DNA of 64,000 nucleotides from Bryobacterales bacterium. GTDB lineage: Bacteria; Acidobacteriota; Terriglobia; Bryobacterales; Bryobacteraceae. The notes under the pieces are model-generated. The model searched no databases, was not told where the DNA came from, and saw only the letters and a list, made by a program, of their open reading frames with translations. The stretch spans positions 45,079 to 109,078 of the forward strand of contig JAFAQY010000091.1 in the NCBI GenBank assembly GCA_019261985.1. The letters run 5' to 3'. A program made the position numbers and the translations under genes. Shown one piece after another: positions 7,975 through 19,449 of this stretch (position 1 is its first letter; each line of letters begins with the position of its first letter).

Positions 7975-8670
7975 GTGAATCATGCACTGGAGGTCGATCA
8001 TTTATCTGTTCGCTTTGGCGAACACCAGGTTCTCAAAGACCTTAGTTTCAATCTCGAGCACGGATCTTCTCTTGCCGTAATCGGGCCGAACGGCGCGGGC
8101 AAAACGGTCCTTTTTCAGGCCCTGATCGGGTCGGTTTCGTGCGAGGGGAATGTCCAATGGGCGCCGGATGTAAGTATCGGCTACGTCCCGCAAAAGCTGG
8201 ATTTGGATCGGGACGTGCCGGTGGCGGGCACCGATTTTCTGAAGGCGCGCGCCAGCATCGCCCACGTATCCCAATCCTACATCGCGAGGGTGCTGGAACT
8301 GGTGGGGATTTCCGCGGAGGTCGCGCGAATTCCGATTGGCGAGTTATCGGGCGGACAGTTTCAGCGCCTGCTGATCGCGTTCGCGCTGTTGGGTAATCCC
8401 ACCGTTCTTATGTTGGATGAGCCGACCGCGGGCATCGACGAGCCCGGACAGAAGCAATTAAACGAGCTGATAAACCGGCTGCAGGAGGAGCGCGGGCTTA
8501 CCGTTCTCTTCATTTCGCACGAGCTTTCGGTTGTATATCGCTATGCCACGCACGTCCTGTGCCTCGGGCGGGGTACTACATGCTTCGGCTCGCCCCGCAA
8601 AATTCTAACCCCGCAACTGCTGCTCGACATCTACGGCTCGCCGGTCGATTATCACGTTCATGAGCACTGA
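7975..8670 (+). CDS. znuC: Zinc/manganese ABC transporter ATP-binding protein
   Basis: A 231-residue ATPase of the ZnuC/TroB/MntB group. Walker A is GPNGAGKT, the Q-loop lies in GYVPQKLDL, the signature motif is LSGGQFQRL, Walker B is VLMLDEPTAG and the switch histidine is in FISHELS. The GTG at 7975 is chosen because conserved homology begins at ALEVDHLSVRF. The open frame continues further upstream but only as antisense to trxC. The last 11 nt overlap the permease gene, so the two are translated from one message. The cognate periplasmic metal-binding protein (ZnuA type) is not in the neighbourhood. Zinc versus manganese specificity cannot be decided from the ATPase. Confidence 0.88.
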   Translation: MNHALEVDHLSVRFGEHQVLKDLSFNLEHGSSLAVIGPNGAGKTVLFQALIGSVSCEGNVQWAPDVSIGYVPQKLDLDRDVPVAGTDFLKARASIAHVSQSYIARVLELVGISAEVARIPIGELSGGQFQRLLIAFALLGNPTVLMLDEPTAGIDEPGQKQLNELINRLQEERGLTVLFISHELSVVYRYATHVLCLGRGTTCFGSPRKILTPQLLLDIYGSPVDYHVHEH

Positions 8671-9412
8671 GTACCTGCTGGTTTCAGTGGCCATGGCAGT
8701 GGCAGCGGGGCTGGTGGGCTGTTTCGCGGTGATGCGACGAATGGCGCTGGCGGCCGACGCTCTATCGCACGTTGCTCTGCCCGGGATAGGACTGGCGCTG
8801 GCGCTGCACGTTAATTCAGTTTTCGGCGCAGTGGCGATGCTCTTTTTCGGCGCCTTGCTGGTTTGGGCCATGGAGCGGAAAGCCCGGGTCGGCACGGAGA
8901 CCGTGATCGGGGTGCTTTTTTCGGTGGCATTAGCGATCGGCAGCTTGATGACGTCCGGCGAGGACCTGATTGAAGCGCTGTTTGGCGGCACAGGAGCGCT
9001 GAGCAGGGTGGAAATCGCGTTTGGGCTCGCATCGGCCATCGCGGTTACGGTATTCATAATTACACAGCGAAATAAGTTGGTCGTGATTCTGGTTTCGCCG
9101 GACGTCGCGCGGACGGCGGGTATCCAAGTTCGGCGGCTGAACCTGGTGTATCTCGAAATGTTCGCCCTAACGATCGCGTTGGGACTGCGATACCTCGGCG
9201 TTCTGCTGATGGGAGCGCTCATCATTATTCCGGCCGCGACAGCTAAACGCCTGGCGAAAAATCTTACGGCGATGCTGTCGATCGCGGTTGGGGCCGCGGT
9301 GCTTTCAACGCTTGCTGGGACTTTTGTGGCGCAATCGCTCCATCGGGGGACGGGGCCGCTGATCGTTACGTTCGCCGCCGTACTTTTTCTTCTTAGCTTT
9401 GTCATTCGTTGA
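8660..9412 (+). CDS. znuB: Zinc/manganese ABC transporter permease (ABC-3 family)
   Basis: A 250-residue inner-membrane permease with about seven to eight hydrophobic segments. Family landmarks are MRRMALAADALSHVALPGIGLA near residues 25-45 (the D-x-L-S-H motif of ABC-3 permeases), VLFSVALAIGSLM, and the coupling region LRYLGVLLMGALIIIPAATAK. It overlaps the ATPase gene by 11 nt, giving translational coupling. Together with ZnuC it should import Zn(II) or Mn(II), given a binding protein encoded elsewhere. No Fur/Zur-like operator was recognised in the short space upstream of the ATPase. Confidence 0.88.
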   Translation: MSTEYLLVSVAMAVAAGLVGCFAVMRRMALAADALSHVALPGIGLALALHVNSVFGAVAMLFFGALLVWAMERKARVGTETVIGVLFSVALAIGSLMTSGEDLIEALFGGTGALSRVEIAFGLASAIAVTVFIITQRNKLVVILVSPDVARTAGIQVRRLNLVYLEMFALTIALGLRYLGVLLMGALIIIPAATAKRLAKNLTAMLSIAVGAAVLSTLAGTFVAQSLHRGTGPLIVTFAAVLFLLSFVIR

Positions 9413-9483
9413 GGGCTTCCTCCCGGGCGCGGCGTCGAAAGGCCTCAGCGCGCCCGCTCGTGCTTAATTGTCAGAACCTCACG

Positions 9484-9540
9484 TAACCGTTCAGGCGCGC
9501 TGAAGCGCGCCGCAGGCAGAGTCTGCCCCACAGCGGGCGC
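9484..9540. repeat. REP-like palindromic cluster
   Basis: Consecutive hairpins GGCGCGCT-GA-AGCGCGCC and GGCAGA-G-TCTGCC lie in the gap between the transporter permease and the aminotransferase. They are similar in style to the cluster at 39717-39812 and the element at 4331-4380. No gene is seen in this 150-nt gap. Confidence 0.6.
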
Positions 9541-9561
9541 GGGTTGTATCTTGAAAAGACA

Positions 9562-10872
9562 ATGACCAAGCAGGAAATCGTCCTCGCCAACCAAGAATGC
9601 CTGTTTCCTTCGGTTTTTCATTACTACGCCGAGCCGCTGGTGCTTACGCGCGCGAAGGACCAGTATGTTTGGGATGCGGATGGGAACCGGTATCTGGATT
9701 TTTTCGGCGGCATCCTGACCGTCAGCGTTGGCCATTGCAACGAAAAAGTGAACCGCGCCGTGCATGAACAGGTGGATAAACTCCAGCATGTTTCGACGGT
9801 TTTTGCGACGGAGCCGCAGGCGGCGCTGGCGCGCAAGATCGCGGACATTGCCCCGGGGCGCGGGTGGAAATCGTTCTTCACATGCAGCGGCACCGAGGCG
9901 AATGAAACGGCTATTCTTGCCGCGCGTTGCTATACGGGCTCGACTGAAATCATCGCGCTCAGGCATTCTTATCACGGCCGGTCGGCACTGGCGATGGGCG
10001 TCACGGGTCACGCGAACTGGAAGGCAGGGCCGCCGGTTCAGCCCGGGATCGCGTTTGCGCATAACGCATATTGCTACCGCTGCCCTTTCGGCCTCGCTTA
10101 TCCGAGCTGCGAAATCCGCTGCGCCCGGGACATTGAAGACTTGATCCGAACGACGACGAGCGGGCAGATCGCCGGGATGATCGCGGAACCGATACAGGGC
10201 GTCGGCGGCTTCATCACGCCGCCTGAAGAATATTTCCCAATCGTCGCGGACATCGTGCGCCGATACGGCGGCGTGTTCATCAGCGATGAGGTCCAAACCG
10301 CGTGGGGCCGAACCGGGCAGCGCTGGTGGGCCATCGAGCACTGGGGCGTCACGCCCGACATTATCACCAGCGCTAAGGGGCTGGCGAACGGATTCCCGAT
10401 CGGACTCACCGCTGCTCGTCCGGAAGTCGCGGAGGGAATCAAAAAATTAACCATTTCCACATTCGGCGGCGGCCCAGTGCCAACGGCGGCCGCGAAGGCG
10501 GTGATCGATTTCATCGAAGATAATAATCTCGCGATCAATGCGGCTGAGATGGGCGAATATCTCCGCGGCGGTCTTGAAGAGCTAAAGAGGAAATACCCGC
10601 TGATAGGCGACGTTCGCGGAATGGGTTTGATGCAGGCGATGGAGCTGGTGCAGGACCAGAGCTCCAAGGCGCCCGCCGTCGCGGAGACAGCGCGGCTGAT
10701 GGAAGCCGCGCGCGAGCGGCGCATACTGATCGGCAAGGGCGGACTGCACGGCAACGTCATCCGCATCTCACCTCCGCTGAATATAAGCCGCAACGATATC
10801 GGGGATTTCTTGCACGCTCTCGACGCGAGCCTTGCCCAGTTATGCGCGCCGGTTCTTCACGCAATCCGTTAG
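9562..10872 (+). CDS. Class III PLP-dependent aminotransferase
   Basis: A 436-residue cytoplasmic enzyme of the ornithine/GABA/alanine-glyoxylate aminotransferase group. The DGNRYLDFFGGILTVSVGH start, the phosphate-binding SGTEANETA, the FISDEVQTAWGRTG motif with the ring-contacting Asp, and the Schiff-base lysine in ITSAKGLANGFPIG are all present. ATG at 9562 is chosen over TTG at 9544, which has no better ribosome-binding site. A CYRCPFGLAYPSCEIRCA insert resembles alanine-glyoxylate aminotransferase-2/beta-alanine-pyruvate enzymes, so an amino donor with a terminal or beta amino group is plausible. The E1 dehydrogenase gene follows after 44 nt and may be co-transcribed, which would link transamination to oxidation of the resulting 2-oxoacid. 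Confidence 0.85.
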   Translation: MTKQEIVLANQECLFPSVFHYYAEPLVLTRAKDQYVWDADGNRYLDFFGGILTVSVGHCNEKVNRAVHEQVDKLQHVSTVFATEPQAALARKIADIAPGRGWKSFFTCSGTEANETAILAARCYTGSTEIIALRHSYHGRSALAMGVTGHANWKAGPPVQPGIAFAHNAYCYRCPFGLAYPSCEIRCARDIEDLIRTTTSGQIAGMIAEPIQGVGGFITPPEEYFPIVADIVRRYGGVFISDEVQTAWGRTGQRWWAIEHWGVTPDIITSAKGLANGFPIGLTAARPEVAEGIKKLTISTFGGGPVPTAAAKAVIDFIEDNNLAINAAEMGEYLRGGLEELKRKYPLIGDVRGMGLMQAMELVQDQSSKAPAVAETARLMEAARERRILIGKGGLHGNVIRISPPLNISRNDIGDFLHALDASLAQLCAPVLHAIR

Positions 10873-10916
10873 TTCGTGGAGAGATTTGACGCTGCTAAAC
10901 TGGCTATGGAAAATTA

Positions 10917-13010
10917 ATGGCAGCCATCACCGCGACCGGGCTCCACGGTGCCTCGACGCGCCTGGGGCGCGAGGATTTGCTCCGCGCTTATCGCATCATG
11001 TTTTTATCGCGGCGCATCGATGACCGGGAAATCGTTCTCAAGCGTCAGAACAAGATTTTCTTCCAGATTAGCGGCGCGGGTCATGAAGCGATCCAGACCG
11101 CGGCGGGGTTTCATTTGCAGCCGGGCCACGATTGGTTTTTCCCTTACTATCGCGACCGCGCGTTGTGCCTTACTCTCGGCCTCACGGCCGAGCAAATGCT
11201 GCTGCAATCGGTGGGCGCCGATAGCGACCCCAATTCCGGCGGGCGGCAGATGCCTTCGCACTGGAGCTCGTCGGGCCTGCATATTGTTTCGCCTTCTTCC
11301 GCCACCGGCACGCAGTTTTTGCCCGCCGTGGGCTGCGCTCAAGCGGGCCGTTTGCTGGATCCTTCGTCGGATGCAATCACCTTGGTCAGCACGGGCGACG
11401 GCGCCACTAGCGAGGGCGAATTCTGGGAGTCGCTGAATGCCGCCTGCCTGGAGCGTCTTGCGATCGTCTATTTGGTGCAAGACAACGGCTGGGCTATATC
11501 CGTTCCGGTGGAATGCCAGACTGCCGGCGGAAATATCGCGCAATTAGTGGAGCGCTTCCCCGGCCTTGAAGTGCTGGAGTGCGACGGGACTGATTTCGCC
11601 GCCTCCTACAATACGATGTCCGACGCCATCGGACTGTGCCGCGGCCGGCGCACGCCCGTGCTCGTGCACGCCCTTTGCACGCGGCCTTACTCGCATTCCT
11701 TGTCGGATGACGAAAAGCTGTACAAAACCGTCGCCGAACGCAAGGGCGAAGCCGCTCGCGACCCGATTGCGAAATTCCAGGAATGGCTGCTTTCCGAAGG
11801 CATGATCGATACCGAAGGCCTGGAGTACCTGCACCACGAAATTGATATTGAGGTGCAGCAGGCGACGCAGCACGCGCTCAAGGCCGCGCCGCCGCCCTCC
11901 GGCTCCGCGCTGCACTTTCTATATTCGGACCGCGTCGACCCCACCTCTGCCGAGTTCGCGGCCGAACCGCGCTTTTCGGGCGAGCCGCGCACCATGGTGG
12001 ATGCGATTAACCGCACGCTGCACGAAGAGATGCGGCGCAATGACAAAATCGTGGTGTTCGGCGAGGACGTGGCGGATTGCAGCCGCGAGCAGAACCTCGG
12101 GGAGGTGAAAGGCAAGGGTGGCGTCTTCAAAGCCACTCACGGGTTGCAGACGGCCTTCGGCTCGAAGCGGGTTTTCAATTCGCCGATTGCAGAAGCTGCG
12201 ATAATCGGCCGCGCCGCGGGGATGGCCACGCGGGGCCTTAAGCCGGTGGTGGAAATTCAGTTCTTCGATTACATCTGGCCGGCAATGATGCAGATTCGCG
12301 ATGAGCTTGCAAGCCTGCGGTGGCGGTCCCACAACGGATTTTCCGCTCCGCTGGTGATTCGCGTGGCTATCGGCGGGTATCTGAATGGCGGCGCTGTTTA
12401 TCACAGCCAGAGCGGCGAATCGATTTTCACCCACATTCCCGGATTGCGGGTTGTGCTTCCTTCGACTTCGGCTGATGCTTGCGGGCTGCTGCGGACCGCG
12501 ATCCGGTGCGACGATCCGGTGATGTTTCTGGAGCACAAAAAGCTGTATCGCGAGGCTTACAATCGCTCGCCGCATCCGGGGCCGGACTATACGATCCCGT
12601 TCGGCAAAGCGAATATTGTGAAGCAAGGGTCGGGGCTCACCATCGTGACCTTCGGCGCGCTGGTGCAGAAATCACTGCAGGCCGCGATTCAAATGGAGCA
12701 AAAGTACCCCGACCGGACCGTGGAAGTGATCGACCTGCGCTCGCTTTCGCCCTACGATTGGGAGGCGATCCGAGCATCGGTGGAAAAAACCAATCGCGTG
12801 ATGGTGGTTCACGAAGACTGCCTATCCTGGGGCTACGGCGCAGAAATCGCAGCCCGCATCGCGAGCGAGCTTTTCTCTTCACTGGATGCTCCGGTGGGTC
12901 GTGTCGCCGCGGTCGACACATGGATCGCCTACCATCCACAACTTGAGCACGAGATCCTGCCGCAAGTGGAAAATATCGCGGCGGAGGCGGACCGGCTGCT
13001 GTCTTATTAG
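10917..13010 (+). CDS. 2-oxoacid dehydrogenase E1, fused alpha and beta subunits
   Basis: A 697-residue fusion. The alpha half (about 1-340) has the ThDP/Mg-binding [17 protein letters not shown]...[11 protein letters not shown] motif. The beta half (about 355-697) has [40 protein letters not shown] and the C-terminal transketolase-like domain ([31 protein letters not shown]). Fused E1 proteins of this form are usually branched-chain 2-oxoacid (2-oxoisovalerate) or acetoin-type dehydrogenases that decarboxylate the 2-oxoacid and pass the acyl group to a lipoyl E2. No E2 or E3 gene is nearby. Substrate assignment to branched-chain 2-oxoacids is inference from similarity in style, not proven. 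Confidence 0.87.
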   Translation: MAAITATGLHGASTRLGREDLLRAYRIMFLSRRIDDREIVLKRQNKIFFQISGAGHEAIQTAAGFHLQPGHDWFFPYYRDRALCLTLGLTAEQMLLQSVGADSDPNSGGRQMPSHWSSSGLHIVSPSSATGTQFLPAVGCAQAGRLLDPSSDAITLVSTGDGATSEGEFWESLNAACLERLAIVYLVQDNGWAISVPVECQTAGGNIAQLVERFPGLEVLECDGTDFAASYNTMSDAIGLCRGRRTPVLVHALCTRPYSHSLSDDEKLYKTVAERKGEAARDPIAKFQEWLLSEGMIDTEGLEYLHHEIDIEVQQATQHALKAAPPPSGSALHFLYSDRVDPTSAEFAAEPRFSGEPRTMVDAINRTLHEEMRRNDKIVVFGEDVADCSREQNLGEVKGKGGVFKATHGLQTAFGSKRVFNSPIAEAAIIGRAAGMATRGLKPVVEIQFFDYIWPAMMQIRDELASLRWRSHNGFSAPLVIRVAIGGYLNGGAVYHSQSGESIFTHIPGLRVVLPSTSADACGLLRTAIRCDDPVMFLEHKKLYREAYNRSPHPGPDYTIPFGKANIVKQGSGLTIVTFGALVQKSLQAAIQMEQKYPDRTVEVIDLRSLSPYDWEAIRASVEKTNRVMVVHEDCLSWGYGAEIAARIASELFSSLDAPVGRVAAVDTWIAYHPQLEHEILPQVENIAAEADRLLSY

Positions 13011-13185
13011 CTCGAGTAGAGCGTATGGACGGACATGGTCGATGCAATCTCTCGTTCAGATGAAAATCGTTGACGGCGTACGGAGTGAATTGAACTCCAC
13101 GGAAAGGTAAATGACCGCTTAAAAGTAGACACAGGGCTTTAAGCTCGAAACGCCTCAACGCGCGACAGCCCCGTGGCGGACGAGA

Positions 13186-14772
13186 TTAACGTGCGGTAGC
13201 GTTCAAGGCGCATGCGAAATTCTCCGCGACATTCGGATCGCCAGCGCCGCGATAATGGGCCGTTTGCGGATACGGGCATAGCGGGCGTGTCAGGGTCTTC
13301 GTGGAATCATCGACGGCTCTGCCCGATCCGACAAGTTTGGCCGGCGCCGCATCTTGCTCGACCCAGGCCTCAAGAGCCGAGAGGATATTGTGATCGGCGT
13401 CGATACGCGCGGAATTGACGCCATTGCCGAAATCATTTGGGCCGATGCCGCCGCCGCAGTGCGCCATCCCGGGAACCAGAAACAGGCGATAAAAATCCAT
13501 TGGGTCGGTCTTCTCACGCCGGCCATCCGGCAAGCGGCCGAGGAACGCACGCACGCTTTCGTAATACTCAATGGAACTCAACGGCGAAATGGCTGCGTCG
13601 CCCCAGCCGTGATACTGAATCAGCTTACCGCCGTTATCGCGAAATGAACGCAGGTCGGGATTGGTGGCATTCAGCACCGGTCCGGCCTTGGCGTCGCCGA
13701 ACTCGACATCGGTATCGAAATTGAGCGTGCGGAAATCCCAGTTCGATTGCTCAAAGACGGCCTGCCCGTAATACGAATTTCCAAAACTCGCCTGTAGGGC
13801 TGGAATCCAGGTCGCCCAGCCGCCCGGAACAGCCTCGGTGCCCATGGGCCATCCCGGGAAAACTTGTTTGCCGGTGCGAGGATTCTTAGCTCCGCTATAA
13901 ATCTTCCGCAATGCCGCGACCTGCCCTTCTGTGAGACAGTCGGATCCATCGCCCGCTTTGCAAAGCAATGAAGCCGGATCGAAGTTACAAGCCCGCGGAT
14001 CTTCGAGGAGTCCGTCTTTCACTCCATCCGACGCATCGCACTGGGCTACCACCGCCTTCTGAATGACAGGTAGCTTCGCGGGCGGGATGGGTGTTTCCGC
14101 CAGCGCCTGCTCATTCCATACGAAACCGGTAAATAAATGGGACCAGTTGTTTGCGGGCGCTCCGGCAATGATACCGTCGAAATCCTCCGGGTAGCGCTGC
14201 GCTTCCATCAGAGCTTCGCGTCCGCCATCGGAGCAGCCGGTGAAATAACTGCGCTCCGCATCGCGGCCGAAAAAGGCGCGCACGATGGCCTTTGCCTGGA
14301 CGCTGGTTTCGTGAACGGCGCGATAGCCGAAATCGATCAGCTTTTCCGGGTGGCCTATGGCCCAGGAAGCGCCTGGCGCAGCGGTGGTGTGGCCGTCGTC
14401 GGTCGCGGCGACTGCGTACCCTCGCCGCAGTGGACCGGCGGCGGAGCCTTGATTGATCTGCCCGGCCCAACCCCCGTTGCCTACTTGCAGATACTTTCCG
14501 TTCCAGCCGGAGACAGGAAGCCAAACCTGTAATCGAATCTCCGAGTCTTTCGATGGGCGCGCGATCGCTTGCACTTCGCAATGGGCGGGAGCGACAAGGG
14601 CAGCGCCATTCCCCACACCTGCCGGTGGCGCCGGCCCTTCGGGAACATCCACGGCAGAGGTAATCGTGGTATGCGGCAGGGTAATAGCTGAGAGGCTGGA
14701 ACACGGCTGTTCAGCAAGTAGCGGCGGGATTGCCGCAAAGAGCAGCGCGGCGGCCAAAAGGCGAGTAGGCAT
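13186..14772 (-). CDS. Tannase/feruloyl esterase family secreted hydrolase
   Basis: A 528-residue secreted alpha/beta-hydrolase. The signal peptide is MPTRLLAAALLFAAIPPLLA. The catalytic signature of the tannase family, the CS-D-HC motif, is complete. The nucleophile serine lies in TGCSDGGREAL with the preceding Cys, an acid lies in LIQYHGWGDAAISP, and the histidine with its paired Cys is in PGMAHCGGG. The family hydrolyses gallate or ferulate esters of plant polyphenols, which fits a soil lifestyle, but the specific ester is unknown. Length matches the family. It is transcribed away from the truncated leuA gene, with 147 nt between them. Confidence 0.9.
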   Translation of the reverse strand: MPTRLLAAALLFAAIPPLLAEQPCSSLSAITLPHTTITSAVDVPEGPAPPAGVGNGAALVAPAHCEVQAIARPSKDSEIRLQVWLPVSGWNGKYLQVGNGGWAGQINQGSAAGPLRRGYAVAATDDGHTTAAPGASWAIGHPEKLIDFGYRAVHETSVQAKAIVRAFFGRDAERSYFTGCSDGGREALMEAQRYPEDFDGIIAGAPANNWSHLFTGFVWNEQALAETPIPPAKLPVIQKAVVAQCDASDGVKDGLLEDPRACNFDPASLLCKAGDGSDCLTEGQVAALRKIYSGAKNPRTGKQVFPGWPMGTEAVPGGWATWIPALQASFGNSYYGQAVFEQSNWDFRTLNFDTDVEFGDAKAGPVLNATNPDLRSFRDNGGKLIQYHGWGDAAISPLSSIEYYESVRAFLGRLPDGRREKTDPMDFYRLFLVPGMAHCGGGIGPNDFGNGVNSARIDADHNILSALEAWVEQDAAPAKLVGSGRAVDDSTKTLTRPLCPYPQTAHYRGAGDPNVAENFACALNATAR

Positions 14773-14898
14773 GACGAATCTCCTCGAGATTTTTTCAACT
14801 GCCGCCGGCGATGTGAGCCGGCGCTACTTGCGAAGCGGTCCAGGGGTCTTAATTCCCGGGCTTCCCATATTCCTCTTCGCTCCTCCCGACTATACTAG

Positions 14899-16817
<1,919 letters not shown>

Positions 16818-16861
16818 AGGAAGGAAATATCTAGTTTATCAGAGGGTTGCATGGTGCCCGA

Positions 16862-18082
16862 TCATCCGATCGTCGACTTCCCGCCCACGAAGCGCCGCAG
16901 CGGCTCCGGAACTGTCAGGCCGCCGCTGCCGGTTTGGTTGTTTTCCATGATGGCGAGCATGGCGCGATCGGTGATCATGGTGGCGGAGATGGTGTAGGGG
17001 AAGAAGGTCTTGTTGCCATCCTTCGCCTTCATGCCCAGCCGGCGGCTTTGGTAATCGAGCAGATTGGTGTTGGACTGGGTTTCCCGATATCCTCCAAATG
17101 CTGAAAACCAGCCTTCGACGTCGTACTTTTTGTAGCCAGGCGCGCCCATGTCGCCCGTGCAGACGCGTACCACGCGATAGGGAATGCCCAAGGCTTCCAT
17201 AATCTGTTTCTCATTCAAAAGGCACTGCTCGTGCCAGTGCTCGGATTCTTCGGGACGACAGATGACGATTTGTTCGACCTTATGAAACTGATGGAGGCGA
17301 AATGCGCCGCGCGATTCTTTTCCGTACGAGCCGGCTTCCGTACGAAAGCAGGGGGTGAAAGCGGTATAAAGCAGCGGGAGCGAGGACGCGGGTATCGTTT
17401 CGCCCATGTGATACCCAAGCAGAGTTTGCTCGGAAGTTCCGATCAGGCACAGATCTTCGTTTTCGATTTTGTAGATGTCGTCTTTAAAGAAGGGCAGGTA
17501 GCCGGTGCCGAATAACGTCTCCTGTTTGGTTACGACGGGCGTGAACATCGGCAGAAAGCCTTTCGAGCCCAGCATCTCTAGCGCGATGCTAAAAATTCCC
17601 CATAACATCCTGGCGCCATCGCCTCGCCAGTAAGTGAATCCCGAGCCGGCAACATTCGCCGCGTGTTTTATATCGAGGATGTCCAACCGCGCGCCGATCG
17701 CGTCGTGAGCCTCGGGTTTGAAATTGAACGTGGGGATTTGGCCGCATCTTTCAAGCTCGACGTTATCGGAATCGGTCTTGCCCTCGGGGGTATCCGGCGC
17801 GAGCAAATTGGGGAGGCGAGCCCACAAATAATCGCGCTCCGATCGTACCTCGGCTTCTTTTTGTCCCAGCTGGGCGATTTCATCGCGAATTTGCACAGCG
17901 CGTTCGCGATCCCCGCCCGCGATCTGTTTGCGCTGGTGGCGGAGCTCCTCGAGCTTCGTCAGCGTGGCGCGCAACTCGGTATCCAGCGCCAGCAATTTGT
18001 CCACATCCACGTCCGACCCGCGCTTTACACACAACTCGCGTATCATGTCCGGCTGCTTCCGGACGAGTTCGAAATCAATCAT
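16862..18082 (-). CDS. serS: Seryl-tRNA synthetase
   Basis: A 406-residue class II synthetase charging tRNA-Ser (and tRNA-Sec if present). The N-terminal coiled-coil arm that grips the long variable arm of the tRNA spans about residues 30-100 (LRATLTKLEELRHQRKQIAGG...AQLGQKEAEVRSER). The catalytic domain has class II motif 2 (FRTEAGSYGKESRGAFRLHQFHKVE) and motif 3 (near TISATMITDRAMLAIMENNQ). The length is slightly shorter than the usual 420-430. Its start overlaps the stop of the RND adaptor gene by 4 nt, so serS may be translated from the efflux-pump transcript, an unusual coupling of a housekeeping gene with transport. Confidence 0.95.
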   Translation of the reverse strand: MIDFELVRKQPDMIRELCVKRGSDVDVDKLLALDTELRATLTKLEELRHQRKQIAGGDRERAVQIRDEIAQLGQKEAEVRSERDYLWARLPNLLAPDTPEGKTDSDNVELERCGQIPTFNFKPEAHDAIGARLDILDIKHAANVAGSGFTYWRGDGARMLWGIFSIALEMLGSKGFLPMFTPVVTKQETLFGTGYLPFFKDDIYKIENEDLCLIGTSEQTLLGYHMGETIPASSLPLLYTAFTPCFRTEAGSYGKESRGAFRLHQFHKVEQIVICRPEESEHWHEQCLLNEKQIMEALGIPYRVVRVCTGDMGAPGYKKYDVEGWFSAFGGYRETQSNTNLLDYQSRRLGMKAKDGNKTFFPYTISATMITDRAMLAIMENNQTGSGGLTVPEPLRRFVGGKSTIG

Positions 18083-19449
18083 TCCGCTTTGTTCTCCTGC
18101 GCGACTGGCTCGACCTTCACGCCTTCGCGCGTTGCATCGCCGGGATTGGCGACGATCGTGTCTCCGGAGCGCAGACCCTGGGTGATCTCCAATTTGTCCC
18201 CGTAATCGCGACCTATGACGACGGTTTGCAAATGGATCGTATGGTCCGGCCGGACCATTGCTACCCGCGTTCCCTCCGCGCGGAAAATGAGCGCTTCCGC
18301 GGGGATCACGAGGGGCGCGTTCGCAGTTGTACTATTCAAGTCCACTTGCGCGTACATACCGGGCAACAGCGAGCCCCCCGCATTTGGCACTTCGACCTCT
18401 ACCAGCATGGTCCGGGTGGATGCATCGAGAGCGCTCGCCGTACGCGCGACTTTGCCCGGGAAACGGCGGCCGGGAAAAGTGGAAACGCTTAGGCTCGCGG
18501 CTTGGCCCGTATGCACGGCGCCGGCATTGGCTTGGGGCACGTTCACGTAGGTGCGCAACATCCCGGTTTGCGCGATGCGGTAAATCAACGTTGTGCCGGA
18601 AACGACCAGAGCGCCGGTATCCACATTGCGAACCGTGATCACGCCATCGAACGGAGCCTTCACCACGCGATAGCTAAGAACGTCGTTGAGGCGCGCGATG
18701 TTCGCTTCTGCCGCCGCGACGTTGCTGCGCTGGGCCGCGATGGCCTTCTCCAGTGCTTGAACGTTGGCTGTCTGCGCTGTCAGTTGCGCCTGATACTGAT
18801 CGTTATCCTGCTGTGAAACCACTCCCGCGGCGGCAAGTTGCTTCCAGCGCTGGGCAGTTACGCGCGCGAGCTGCAGGTTGGCTTGGCCCTGTTCATGGTT
18901 GGCGAGCGCTTGTTCCAATGAAGCTTGGGCTTGCTGAAGCGCGGCCTTCGCCTGAAGAAGCTGCTGGTCAAGTTCCGGTGCGTCGATCTCGGCGAGCGGC
19001 TGCCCAGTTCGGACGCGATCGCCGATATCGACCAGACGCTTGCTTAGATAACCGTCGGCTCGAGCCAGGATCGGAGCTTCCGTGACAGCCTGGATGCTGC
19101 CAGGCAATTCCAACTGATTTTGACCGGGAACCCGGCCCACTTGAATTACTTCGACGCGCGGAAGAGCCTCATCCTGCTCGGCCGTTTCGGCCTGCACGAG
19201 CGCCTCGCGCTTTTGCAGCGGGATGTATCCGGCCAAAAACGCGATCACCATCAAGACCGCCGCGGCAAGAAAAATCGCGGCGATGGTTAGCCGGGAGGGG
19301 CGCCAGCGGTTGGAGGGCAACGCCGCGTCCGCGGCATCCGTGCGCTTCTGTTCCTTTAATTGGCGCTTCAGGTCTTCGACCTGTTTGCGAAGCTGCTCCT
19401 CGGTGGTTTCCGCTGGGGTGGTTTCCGCTGGATTGGTGTAATTAGGCAA
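18079..19449 (-). CDS. RND efflux periplasmic adaptor (membrane fusion protein)
   Basis: A 456-residue adaptor of the HlyD/AcrA group. The order is a short acidic cytoplasmic tail with the 15-bp duplication PAETT-PAETT and a coiled coil (EEQLRKQVEDLKRQLKEQ), then a single TM anchor (LTIAAIFLAAAVLMVIAFLAGYIP). A lipoyl/barrel-sandwich half (GSIQAVTEAPILARADGYL) and a long alpha-hairpin rich in Gln and Ala (residues about 170-255) follow, then the second half (VVKAPFDGVITVRNVDTG) and beta-barrel/membrane-proximal domains. It bridges the inner-membrane pump encoded immediately upstream to an outer-membrane channel. No TolC-like gene is in the window. It overlaps the pump gene by 8 nt and serS by 4 nt. 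Confidence 0.9.
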   Translation of the reverse strand: MPNYTNPAETTPAETTEEQLRKQVEDLKRQLKEQKRTDAADAALPSNRWRPSRLTIAAIFLAAAVLMVIAFLAGYIPLQKREALVQAETAEQDEALPRVEVIQVGRVPGQNQLELPGSIQAVTEAPILARADGYLSKRLVDIGDRVRTGQPLAEIDAPELDQQLLQAKAALQQAQASLEQALANHEQGQANLQLARVTAQRWKQLAAAGVVSQQDNDQYQAQLTAQTANVQALEKAIAAQRSNVAAAEANIARLNDVLSYRVVKAPFDGVITVRNVDTGALVVSGTTLIYRIAQTGMLRTYVNVPQANAGAVHTGQAASLSVSTFPGRRFPGKVARTASALDASTRTMLVEVEVPNAGGSLLPGMYAQVDLNSTTANAPLVIPAEALIFRAEGTRVAMVRPDHTIHLQTVVIGRDYGDKLEITQGLRSGDTIVANPGDATREGVKVEPVAQENKAE

